Positions 43,233 through 51,013 of a stretch of 54,327 nt of DNA are shown one piece after another; the stretch's first letter is position 1; each line of letters starts with the position of its first letter. The position numbers and the translations under genes are program-made. The notes under the pieces are model-generated. The model was given only the letters and a program-made list of their open reading frames with translations. It was not told the DNA's origin and did not search any database. The stretch is from Armatimonadota bacterium. GTDB lineage: Bacteria; Armatimonadota; SYMT01; JACQGL01. The stretch is taken from the NCBI GenBank assembly GCA_016199525.1, contig JACQGL010000067.1, positions 1 through 54,327 of the forward strand, written 5' to 3'.

Positions 43233-44462
43233 ATGAGGGCTACAAAACTCATCACTGTACTGGCGGCGGCGTTCTGCATCCTCACCGTGGGCGTGATCCT
43301 GAACCTGCCCACGATGTACTGGATGTGCGGCATCCTCCTGTCGCTTCCCGTATCGGGCTACCTCTACGCCATTACCCAGCCCCGCAGACTGTCCGTGGAC
43401 CGAAGGGTCCCGGCCACGGGCTCGGTGGCCGAGCACCTCTCCGTGGAACTCACGGTGCACAATGGCCATCCGTGGCCCAAGCTGCACCTCACGGTGGCGG
43501 ATGAGCTTCCCGTGGGCCTAGTGGCCGTGGGCCGTGCCGAGCTGCCCATCCACCTGCCGCCGCGCGGCAGCGACCGCGTGGGCTACGTCGTCCGGCCGGA
43601 GGTGCGGGGTTTGCACCGCCTGGGTGCAACGCGGATTGAGAGCGCGGATCCGCTGGGCATGTCGAAGAGGACAACCATCCTGCCGGTACGTTCAGAGGTG
43701 CTGGTATATCCCCGCGTGATCCCGCTGCCGCCGCACCTGCTGCCGGTGGGCCTGACGAGCAGTGTTTCGCCTATGGATTCGACCGGGCAGCGCGGGGAAG
43801 GGAATCTATTTTTTGGCATCCGGGAGTACCGGCCGGGAGATCCTTTACGGCGCATTCACTGGCGCTCGTCCGCACGCATCGGCCACCTAGCCGTCCGTGA
43901 AATGGAACAGGAGCGGACGTCGGAGGTCATCCTGGCGTTAGAGACGATCCGGGGCTCAGAGCTGGGGGCGCCGCCGCACACCTCGCTGGAATATGGCGTC
44001 ACACTGGCCGCCAGCCTGGCGACGGTGGCGGCGCGGCGGGGCGACTCCATCCGGCTGGTGGCCCCGGGGTGGTCCGTGTGGCGACCCTCCTCCGAGCCGG
44101 GGCAGCGCGCGTTGGCGGGGATTATGGAAACGCTGGCCCGCCTTCGGGCATCAGCCCCGCAGGGCGTGGAGCACGAGCTTCTCCAGCACCTGGGGCAGAT
44201 CACCGCCGGCGCCAGCGTTCTCTGGATCACCCCGCGTCTCGGTCCGCCACTGCTGCAGACGGTCGGGGTGCTGCAGAGCGCGCACGTGGACGTGACCGTG
44301 CTGGCACTGGACCCAACGAGCTACGATCCGAACGCGCCGGCGCTGGATGCGCGCCACTTCGGGGCGCAGGTGACGGCGATGGGCGCGGCCTTCCTTCTCT
44401 TCCGGCGCGGTGACGACCTGGGGGAGGTGCTGGCCGCGGTAGTTCAGGGAGGTGGACGATGA
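43233..44462 (+). CDS. DUF58 (vWA-like) membrane protein
   Basis: 409 residues from ATG 43233; a GTG six codons upstream is the alternative. Two N-terminal membrane segments (about 5-45), then a beta-rich domain and the DUF58 hallmark REYRPGDPLRRIHWRSSARIGHLAVREME, followed by a vWA-like region. It partners the MoxR ATPase and the transglutaminase-like protein, whose start overlaps its stop (ATGA). Together they form the common MoxR-DUF58-TgpA set, thought to act in envelope maintenance. Confidence 0.9.
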   Translation: MRATKLITVLAAAFCILTVGVILNLPTMYWMCGILLSLPVSGYLYAITQPRRLSVDRRVPATGSVAEHLSVELTVHNGHPWPKLHLTVADELPVGLVAVGRAELPIHLPPRGSDRVGYVVRPEVRGLHRLGATRIESADPLGMSKRTTILPVRSEVLVYPRVIPLPPHLLPVGLTSSVSPMDSTGQRGEGNLFFGIREYRPGDPLRRIHWRSSARIGHLAVREMEQERTSEVILALETIRGSELGAPPHTSLEYGVTLAASLATVAARRGDSIRLVAPGWSVWRPSSEPGQRALAGIMETLARLRASAPQGVEHELLQHLGQITAGASVLWITPRLGPPLLQTVGVLQSAHVDVTVLALDPTSYDPNAPALDARHFGAQVTAMGAAFLLFRRGDDLGEVLAAVVQGGGR

Positions 44463-46639
44463 TCGGAAGCGCCGCCACTGCCCGCCCATCCCCGCGCGAC
44501 CAGACGGTAGAGACGCTGCTTCCCCTCTACGCCGCCAGCGCCCTGGTGACTCTCTGTGGCGTGGGGGCCGTATCCGTAACCCTAACTCGACTCCCGTATT
44601 CGCAGCTGTGGATTGCCCTGGTTCTCACGGGACACGCCGTTAGCCTTGTCCTCCGGCGCATACGCGTTGACCCCAGAATAGTGTTGCTCGCGGTGCTCAC
44701 GCTGGCGGGAGTGTGGATCATGGAGGGTCTGCCTTACTACCGGGGGCAGACCCGAATGGCACGGCTGCCGACAGACCTGCAGGCGGCCACCATCCTTGCC
44801 TGGCTCGCGGTATTTCTCAGCTTTGCCGCCATCCGCAATGCCTCGCTCCTGTTCAGCGCCGTACCCAGCCTGGCAATGCTGGGATTGATGAGCAGCAACA
44901 ACCCGAACCTCGAGATGCCCGTATTCTTCAGCCTGTTTGTTTTCGGCGTCATCTTTATGACGATCTACGAGCAGCACCTGCAACGGGTTGAAGATGTGCA
45001 CGGGGTGCCACGTCCGGTGAGTTGGCACCTGCTGACCGCCGCAGGGATCTTCGGCCTCTGTCTTGTGGGCGGCGCCCTGTTTACCGCGGTAGGGCAGCCC
45101 GTACTGGCAAGCCTGACGTCCTCCGCGCTGCCGACGTTGGGCCGCACCCAGCTCCCGCGCACGTTCAACATGGCAACCCAGTTTCTCGTGGGTACGGTTC
45201 CCGTCGGCGCAGGGCCGATTACACTCGCATCCGACCCGGTGCTCAATGTCTACACCAAAGCATCGGCCCCGCTGCTGCTCCAGACTTCCATTCTGGACGA
45301 ATACGTGTGGAACGGTTGGGCGGTGCTGGGCCGCGGCACCCGCCAGCCGCAATACGCCTTTGAGGCGGTGCCGCCCGAACTCCCGCCTGGGGCGGAGGAG
45401 GCCACGACGCGCCAGTGGTATATCCACCACCTGGCCCCTGACCCTGACCGACGGCAGACACAGGGAGTGCACACGACGGTTGTTGACCAGCTGGTGCTGC
45501 TACGCAGCACCTTGAGTCCGGTCCTGCCCGTTCTGGTCCGACCAGTTGAGATACGCCATCCGAACCCGGCGCTGAATGTTGAGCCAGCGGGGACGGTAAC
45601 CAGCTCGTCCTACCTGTATCCGGGGACGGTTTATAAAGTTAAATCTGAAGTAGTTACGATTGAACCAGAGGCGCTGCGCCGTGCGCCACCGGCCAATCTG
45701 GCGACGTTCGAGCCCCGCTCCTACCTGTCCGTACCGATTCAGTCCGTCCGCCTCCGCGAGCTGGCGACGCGGGTGACACGCGGCCTGACGAATAGCTATG
45801 ATAAAGCGCAGGCTATCATTCAGCACATCGAGAAGACCTGCTCCTATACCCTGGCGGAAGAACCAACACCCCGGGGGGAGGACGCGGTTGAATTCTACCT
45901 TTTCCATTCCCGGCGCGGGGCGTGTGACCTGGCGGCATCCGCCGCGGTGCTAATGTGCCGCGCCGCCGGCGTGCCCGCCCGCGCTGCCATCGGCTACCTG
46001 ACGGAAGAACCGCTCCGGAATGGCAATGGTTACGTGGTTCGCCAGAGCGACGCCCACATGTGGTTCGAGGTCTACTTCCCGAGCTACGGCTGGGTGGCTT
46101 TCAATCCTGCTCCTCCGGCAGCGGAGCTGGTAGAGAGTCCGGTCGTCTCGATGGTAAGCGGCGTGGGGCGCTTTCTGCGCCAGCTGTTCCAGGGCGGGCT
46201 GGATAGGTACTTGCTGTTGGCGGTCCTGCTCGCGGTACTGCTGTCCGCCTTGCACGTGGCGAGTCGCCCGCTCTGGCAAGGCCTCCTTCGCTGGCGGAAG
46301 AGTTACCGCCGGCGTGAGCCCGTCTCGGACGTGTGGCTTACCTACCGCCGGATGCTTCGCCTCCTGGCGCGCCGCGGCTGGTCACGTCAGCCCTGCATGA
46401 CACCGCTGGAGTACCGCCGGTGGCTGGCGCGGCAATGGGGAGAGGACGCCCCGGCACTGGCGGTGGTGGAACGGGTAACGCAGGCGTTCCAGGAGGTCTT
46501 CTACGGCCGCGACAGCCTCCTTACCACTGACGAGGCCGCCTGGCGGGCGGACCTGCGTCACCTCCGCAATACCGTGCCGCGGGCCCCTCGCCAGGCGAAG
46601 TGGCGGCGGGATTCAGCGTTTCCGGGCTCCATCGGCTAA
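44459..46639 (+). CDS. TgpA-like membrane transglutaminase with DUF4129 tail
   Basis: 726 residues: N-terminal membrane block (about six segments, 20-225), an exported transglutaminase core, one membrane segment (about 580-605) and a cytosolic DUF4129-like end. The core has Cys489 (RRGACDLAASAAVLMCRAAG) and His533 (SDAHMWFEVYFPSYGW). The third triad residue, normally Asp in a WxxFDP context, is Asn549 (WVAFNPAP). Such proteins may act as proteases or transglutaminases; the Asn may change activity. It overlaps the DUF58 gene by four bases and is followed 35 bp later by holA. Confidence 0.88.
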   Translation: MIGSAATARPSPRDQTVETLLPLYAASALVTLCGVGAVSVTLTRLPYSQLWIALVLTGHAVSLVLRRIRVDPRIVLLAVLTLAGVWIMEGLPYYRGQTRMARLPTDLQAATILAWLAVFLSFAAIRNASLLFSAVPSLAMLGLMSSNNPNLEMPVFFSLFVFGVIFMTIYEQHLQRVEDVHGVPRPVSWHLLTAAGIFGLCLVGGALFTAVGQPVLASLTSSALPTLGRTQLPRTFNMATQFLVGTVPVGAGPITLASDPVLNVYTKASAPLLLQTSILDEYVWNGWAVLGRGTRQPQYAFEAVPPELPPGAEEATTRQWYIHHLAPDPDRRQTQGVHTTVVDQLVLLRSTLSPVLPVLVRPVEIRHPNPALNVEPAGTVTSSSYLYPGTVYKVKSEVVTIEPEALRRAPPANLATFEPRSYLSVPIQSVRLRELATRVTRGLTNSYDKAQAIIQHIEKTCSYTLAEEPTPRGEDAVEFYLFHSRRGACDLAASAAVLMCRAAGVPARAAIGYLTEEPLRNGNGYVVRQSDAHMWFEVYFPSYGWVAFNPAPPAAELVESPVVSMVSGVGRFLRQLFQGGLDRYLLLAVLLAVLLSALHVASRPLWQGLLRWRKSYRRREPVSDVWLTYRRMLRLLARRGWSRQPCMTPLEYRRWLARQWGEDAPALAVVERVTQAFQEVFYGRDSLLTTDEAAWRADLRHLRNTVPRAPRQAKWRRDSAFPGSIG

Positions 46640-46674
46640 AATCTGCTGACGCTTCGTCTGAAGGGAGGTCGAGG

Positions 46675-47796
46675 GTGGCCGTTCGAGCCGCGAATGCGGG
46701 GAGCTCCGGTGACGCCGGTGGGCCGCGCGCCGTGCTTCTCTGGGGCGCGGAAGAGGAAGAGAAGCGCTGCATCCTGGCGCGGCTGATTGAGGAACGCGTT
46801 GCCCCCGAGAACCGGGATCTGGACGTGGAATACCTCGACGCTACCTCGCCCGGCTTTACCGCGGACACGGTGATCCAGGCGGCTCGTGACCGCGCCATGT
46901 TCTCCGAGCGCCGCGTGGTCGTCGTCTACAACGCGCAGCGGTTCCGGGACCGGCGGACGCAAGGAGTCCAGGATGCGCTGGCAACGGCGCTGCCGCGCCT
47001 CCCCGACTACGCCACGGTCATTTTCGTGGCGCGGCACGTTGAGGAACGGGACTCCCGGCCCCGCGCGCCCGTATCCCCCTCCTTGATAAAGGCGATCCGC
47101 CACTGCGGCCAGGAGGTGCTCTGCGGTCCGGCGAGGCCGCCGGACCTCGCTCAGCGAGCGCAGGCTGAGGCGAGAGCGCTGGGAAAGCGGTTCCTCCCCG
47201 CCGCTCTCACGGAGCTGATCCAGCGGGCAGGCCCGGGCGCCGCCGGCGTGATCCAGGAGGTCCACAAGCTGGTCGCCTACGCGGGAGAGCGCGTGGAGAT
47301 CACCGCGGACGATGTGCGCCAGCTCCTTCCCCCGCGCCCGGACGACAACATCTTCCACCTGCTGGATGCGGCTGCCGCGGGCAAGCGAGTGGAGGCGCTG
47401 GCCCTGCTTCGCCAGTTGCTGGCAGCGGGCGAGCCACCCTCTCGTATTCTGTTCTGGCTGCGCCGCACCCTCCGCGAACTGCTCCAGGCGAAGTTCGTCC
47501 AGGAGCATGGCATCTCGCACGTTCACGAGGCGGACCAGCTGCCCGCCGGGGTGGCGGCGGCGCTTCCCCGGGAGGGCAACCTGTACGTGAGCGCGCGCCA
47601 GGTATGGAAGCGAAAGAACCTGTGGCTGCAGGCGGGGCGATTCAGCTGGGAGCAGCTAAGGGCGGCGTTCGACCGACTCTGCCTGGCGGAGGCAGGGCTA
47701 AAAGGTTGGGAAAGGGGCGTGGAGAACCCCGAACTGGCGCTGGAGGTGCTGGTGATCCGACTTTGCTCCGGCGAGCCGGCGGCGGGGGAAAGATGA
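46675..47796 (+). CDS. holA: DNA polymerase III delta subunit
   Basis: 373 residues from GTG 46675 (GGGAGG upstream); an upstream in-frame ATG overlaps the transglutaminase gene. The pattern LLWGAEEEEKRCILARLIEE, QAARDRAMFSERRVVVVYNA, TVIFVARHVEERDSR and a C-terminal helical collar (NIFHLLDAAAAGKRVEALAL) is HolA. It is the wrench of the clamp loader that opens the beta clamp. The nucleotide-binding loop is degenerate, as usual for delta. Probably read from the MoxR operon promoter or from one within the operon. Confidence 0.88.
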   Translation: MAVRAANAGSSGDAGGPRAVLLWGAEEEEKRCILARLIEERVAPENRDLDVEYLDATSPGFTADTVIQAARDRAMFSERRVVVVYNAQRFRDRRTQGVQDALATALPRLPDYATVIFVARHVEERDSRPRAPVSPSLIKAIRHCGQEVLCGPARPPDLAQRAQAEARALGKRFLPAALTELIQRAGPGAAGVIQEVHKLVAYAGERVEITADDVRQLLPPRPDDNIFHLLDAAAAGKRVEALALLRQLLAAGEPPSRILFWLRRTLRELLQAKFVQEHGISHVHEADQLPAGVAAALPREGNLYVSARQVWKRKNLWLQAGRFSWEQLRAAFDRLCLAEAGLKGWERGVENPELALEVLVIRLCSGEPAAGER

Positions 47797-47833
47797 GCGA
47801 CTCGGGATGGCGTCGGATCTACCCCATCCCGCC

Positions 47834-48622
47834 CTACAGCTTCGTCCGCCCAGCGGCCTGTCCCGCAGTTGAAGGGCGAGGGGCAGGCCGGGCAGGGCCC
47901 TCTTCCGGCAGGGGCATCTCCTCGATGGCGCCGATCAGGTCCGCCACCCGGGCCTGTGCCGAGGCCAGGTTCCCCACGCGCACTGCTTCAATCACCGGGT
48001 CCAGCGCACTCCGGCAACCGATATCCGCTGACCGTCCCCCCAGGGCATAGAAGAGGGGGCAGAACTGGCAGCGGTAGGCGGTGGGTGTGGGACGCTCCTG
48101 GAAGATCTCCTCGGCGCGCTCGCAGAGCGTGAACATCGAGGTGATCTGGCGGAGCACTTCCGCCGGTGGCCCCTCTTCGATCGCTTCCTGGATGGCGCAC
48201 CAGCGGGCCAACGTTTCCATCCGCGCCACCGCCCAGCTCTTCGGCGCGGACGGGGACGGTCTTCCGCACCGCAGCGCCGCGGCGGCGGCCTCCTCCGTGG
48301 GGAACACGGGAAGGATCTGGGTGAGGCCCACCACCTGCAGCAGACGCGCCGTTCGTTCGGTTCCCGCTACCACAACCAGGCGGCGCCCATCCTGCCGCAA
48401 TCGCTTGAAGGTATGGAGAATGGTCAGAATCCCCTCCATATCCAGAAAGCAGCAACCGGAGAGGTTCAGGGTGAGCGCGGGATGGCCGAGTATCACCAGG
48501 AGGTTCAGCTCCCGCCGCAGGGCTTCGGATGAGGCCACGCTCAGCTCGCCTGCACAGCGCAGAATCGGGCCAAACTCGCCAGGCAAGCGCACTAGGCGCA
48601 GCGCCCGTGGAGAACTGGCCAT
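47834..48622 (-). CDS. STAS-domain protein with Cys-containing C-terminal domain
   Basis: 262 residues. Residues 1-110 form a STAS domain of the anti-anti-sigma type. At the usual phosphorylated Ser (DxSG context) it reads LNLSGCCFLDMEGI, so position 62 is Met and the domain cannot be controlled by Ser kinases in the normal way. The C-terminal part (about 130-240) has a Cys cluster (RCQFCPLF ... IGC) that could bind metal or sense redox. Downstream of the two sigma genes, it probably modulates the sigma system. No anti-sigma kinase is in the window. Confidence 0.7.
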   Translation of the reverse strand: MASSPRALRLVRLPGEFGPILRCAGELSVASSEALRRELNLLVILGHPALTLNLSGCCFLDMEGILTILHTFKRLRQDGRRLVVVAGTERTARLLQVVGLTQILPVFPTEEAAAAALRCGRPSPSAPKSWAVARMETLARWCAIQEAIEEGPPAEVLRQITSMFTLCERAEEIFQERPTPTAYRCQFCPLFYALGGRSADIGCRSALDPVIEAVRVGNLASAQARVADLIGAIEEMPLPEEGPARPAPRPSTAGQAAGRTKL

Positions 48623-48721
48623 CTTCCCTCTTCCTTCTTTGCCACGGTGGAGCCGGTGGGGCGTCCGCCCGTAGAAAGGATTCGCTCTGGCGCCGCGCCG
48701 TGCCTCCCTGCGGGGAGAGGT

Positions 48722-49474
48722 TTATGCAACCATCACCTGGCAGCGCAGCCGGTCGAGCGCGCGCCGCTCCAGGCGGGAAACGTGCATCTGCGATACGCCC
48801 AGCCGCCGTGCTGCCTCCCTCTGGGTCAGGTTCCTGTAATAGCGCAGCTCAATGATCTCCTTGAGCGGTGGATCCAGCTCATTCACCGCCTGGCTCCAGG
48901 CAACTTGGGCCTCTATCTGCGCCAGCCCCGGGTCTTCCACCCCCAGGCACTCCTCGAGCACGACTGGCTGGTCGCGTTCCAGCGATTCCATTAGCCCGTC
49001 CAGCGAGTAGGGATGGCAGGCTTCCTCAATGGCGAGGGCTTCCGTTACCTGATCCGGCTCCACGCTGAGGGCGCTGGCCAGCTCAGGGATGGCGGGCGTG
49101 CGCCGAATGCGGACGGTCAGTTCGCGGTCCTTGGCGACCACCGCGGCGTGCAGGTCGAGCAACGAGCGGGGGGGACGCACTGGACGGGAGTGGTCGCGCA
49201 GGTAGCGCTTCAGCTCGCCTAAAATGGTGGGCACGGCGAAGGAGGAGAAACGATTGCCCAGAGCGGGATTGAAATGATCCACCGCCTTCACGAGGCCGAG
49301 CAGAGCCACCTGTTCCAGGTCCTCGTCGCCACGGCGACGGATGCGCCTGAGGACCGAATAGGCCAGTGGGCGGTACTGCTCAATGAGCCGCTCGCGTAGA
49401 CGGCGGGTCGGATGGGAGGCGTAAGCCGACCAGAGGTGATCGGCGGTCTCCGCGCTCGCTTGCTGGGTTACCAT
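48722..49474 (-). CDS. Sigma factor of the SigB/SigF/SigG group
   Basis: 250 residues from ATG 49474 (AGGTGG upstream). Region 2 (LIEQYRPLAYSVLRRIRRRG, DLEQVALLGLVKAVDHFNPA, FSSFAVPTILGELKRYLRD), region 3 and region 4 (ELDPPLKEIIELRYYRNLTQ ... MHVSRLERRALDRLR) are intact, matching the general-stress and sporulation sigma group. A strong terminator-like hairpin with seven U lies 16 bases before the ATG, suggesting attenuation. In known systems such a sigma is held by an anti-sigma kinase, absent here. Confidence 0.92.
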   Translation of the reverse strand: MVTQQASAETADHLWSAYASHPTRRLRERLIEQYRPLAYSVLRRIRRRGDEDLEQVALLGLVKAVDHFNPALGNRFSSFAVPTILGELKRYLRDHSRPVRPPRSLLDLHAAVVAKDRELTVRIRRTPAIPELASALSVEPDQVTEALAIEEACHPYSLDGLMESLERDQPVVLEECLGVEDPGLAQIEAQVAWSQAVNELDPPLKEIIELRYYRNLTQREAARRLGVSQMHVSRLERRALDRLRCQVMVA

Positions 49475-49489
49475 TGCCCACCTCGCAAT

Positions 49490-49547
49490 AAAAAAAGCCC
49501 TACTCCCGAAGATCCGGTGCAGAGCACCAGCGTCCACGAGAGAGGGC
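49490..49547 (-). terminator. Terminator hairpin directly before the SigB-type gene (attenuator candidate)
   Basis: On the minus strand GCCCTCTCTCG (49547-49537) pairs with CGGGAGTAGGGC (49508-49497), one bulge and one G-U. An inner hairpin CTGGTGC-TCT-GCACCGG sits inside it. Seven U follow (49496-49490), then 15 bases to the start codon. There is no room for a promoter after it, so expression needs readthrough or antitermination, or the transcript starts within the hairpin. Confidence 0.72.
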
Positions 49548-49630
49548 ATGCCTGGCCCTCGGAGACCGCACGGTCAGGGTCACGGCCTCCGATTGTCAAC
49601 AATGAAGACGCATCAGCGTCGCGTTCTGTC

Positions 49631-50227
49631 TCACCGATTTGCAACAGAAAAAGAGGAGAGCGTCCGCCGGAGGCGACTGAGGCCGCGCTCGATTTGAGTG
49701 GCGACGGTACTGCGTGGGCGTCCGAGGCGACGGCCGACCTCGTCCTGCGGTATCCCCTCGAGCAGGTGGAGCTGGATCGGCTCCCGGTAGAGGGCGGGCA
49801 GGCGGGCCAGGGCACGGCCCAAATCCGCCCGCAGCAGGGCCAGGTCATACGGGTCGCTGACCTCCCGTGCGCCGACGATTTGTGCCTCGGGCGCGGGCAG
49901 GGCATCCAGCGACAATCCCGAACGCTTGCGGGACCGCAGGGCATCCAGGGCGGCGTGATGCACCAGGCGTCGCGCCCAGAGGGGAAACGCGCGCGGACGG
50001 CGCAGCTGGGGAAGGCGCTCCAGTACCCGCAGCTGAGCCAGCTGGGCAACGTCCTCGGCGTCCTCCGGCCCCAGGTGGTAGGTCCCGCGCGCCAGGTCTA
50101 TTGCCAGCTCGCGGACCGCCTCCAGCAGGGGGCGCCAGGCGATGGGATCCCCGCTGGCGCAGCCGGTTACCAGCCGCTCCAGGTCCTCTCCGAGCTGGCT
50201 CCGCAGTCGTTCCGTCCTTCCGACCAT
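49631..50227 (-). CDS. ECF-type sigma factor
   Basis: 198 residues from ATG 50227 (GGGAG upstream). Regions 2 (GPEDAEDVAQLAQLRVLERL, RPRAFPLWARRLVHHAALDA) and 4 (LARLPALYREPIQLHLLEGI ... VGRRLGRPRSTVATQIERGL) are recognisable. No anti-sigma gene follows. It lies between the ANTAR response regulator and the SigB-type gene, with a stable hairpin just before its start codon. Confidence 0.82.
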   Translation of the reverse strand: MVGRTERLRSQLGEDLERLVTGCASGDPIAWRPLLEAVRELAIDLARGTYHLGPEDAEDVAQLAQLRVLERLPQLRRPRAFPLWARRLVHHAALDALRSRKRSGLSLDALPAPEAQIVGAREVSDPYDLALLRADLGRALARLPALYREPIQLHLLEGIPQDEVGRRLGRPRSTVATQIERGLSRLRRTLSSFSVANR

Positions 50228-50236
50228 CTTTTTTCT

Positions 50237-50295
50237 CCCAACCAACAAACACGCCCGGGCTGGATCCCAAAGGCGGTTAGGATCCGTGCCCGGGC
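50237..50295 (-). terminator. Stable hairpin before the ECF sigma gene (second attenuator candidate)
   Basis: Minus-strand arms GCCCGGGC (50295-50288) and GCCCGGGC (50260-50253) enclose GGATCC/GGATCC and a 12-nt loop. A U-rich tract (GUGUUUGUUGGUU) follows, then the ribosome site. Less canonical than the next one downstream, but placed the same way. Confidence 0.6.
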
Positions 50296-50422
50296 GATCA
50301 TGGCCCGGCCCCCGGCGGCGACGACCGTGGTCGCCGATGAGGCTCACATCTTCAGTTGTGCCCGCGCTGTACCGTTAGGCTTTCGCAACCCCGACCGTTG
50401 TCGGGACGGAACACCGGTGCGA
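50296..50422. other. Leader between ANTAR regulator and ECF sigma hairpin
   Basis: On the minus strand two further small hairpins are possible, CCCGAC-AACG-GTCGGG (about 50391-50406) and GGCGAC-CACGGTC-GTCGCC (about 50319-50337). They could be protein-binding sites, but do not clearly match the ANTAR hexaloop rule I recall. No gene. Confidence 0.35.
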
Positions 50423-51004
50423 CTATCCCAGCAGTTCGGCAGCGACCAGCACCTGCTCTGCCGTCTGCTTCAGGGTCTGGCGCCGATCCCGGCTAAGCTT
50501 CTGCAGCCGCCGGTACGCTTCATCCTCGGCTAGTTTGTAGTGGCGCATGAGGACTCCCTTGGCACGCTCTACCACTTTACGCGTCTCCAGGGCTTCTTTC
50601 AGGTCGGACACCTCATTGCGCAGTTCCCGCAGCTCGGCGAAGCGGTTTAATGCTACGGCGAGGGCAGGTTCGATCTGCTCCTCGCTGACCGGTTTGACGA
50701 GATAACCTGAGGCGCCCGCGTGCAGGGCGGCATCCACCAGTTCTCGCTCGCTATAGGCAGTAATCATCACGATGGCGGTGGGCTGCGTTTGCATGATCTG
50801 CTCGGTGGCCGCGATGCCGTCCAGCTTCGGCATTCGGATGTCCATCAGGATGGCATCCGGTTGCAGTCGTACGGCGGCGGCGACTGCTTCCTCTCCATCC
50901 CTGGCCTCGCCCACCACCTCGTAACCCAGATTGGCCAGGCTAGTCCGCAGCCGTAGCGTCGTCAGGCCTTCGTCTTCGCAGATCACTACTCTTGCGCGCG
51001 CCAT
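50423..51004 (-). CDS. Response regulator with ANTAR RNA-binding domain
   Basis: 193 residues. Receiver domain 1-120 with phospho-acceptor Asp55 (ILMDIRMP) and switch Lys in SGYLVKPV. The ANTAR domain is about 128-190 (RKVVERAKGVLMRHYKLAED, EAYRRLQKLS). ANTAR regulators bind paired RNA hairpins and prevent transcription termination. Its partner kinase is encoded just upstream (nine bases apart), and terminator-like leaders precede the two sigma genes downstream. Confidence 0.93.
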   Translation of the reverse strand: MARARVVICEDEGLTTLRLRTSLANLGYEVVGEARDGEEAVAAAVRLQPDAILMDIRMPKLDGIAATEQIMQTQPTAIVMITAYSERELVDAALHAGASGYLVKPVSEEQIEPALAVALNRFAELRELRNEVSDLKEALETRKVVERAKGVLMRHYKLAEDEAYRRLQKLSRDRRQTLKQTAEQVLVAAELLG

Positions 51005-51013
51005 GTATTCTCT

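Noticed and set aside
50296-50422. Classical ANTAR dual-hexaloop RNA motif
   Set aside because: Small hairpins exist, but their loops do not clearly show the A1/G4 hexaloop pattern I remember, so only the broader attenuation idea is reported.
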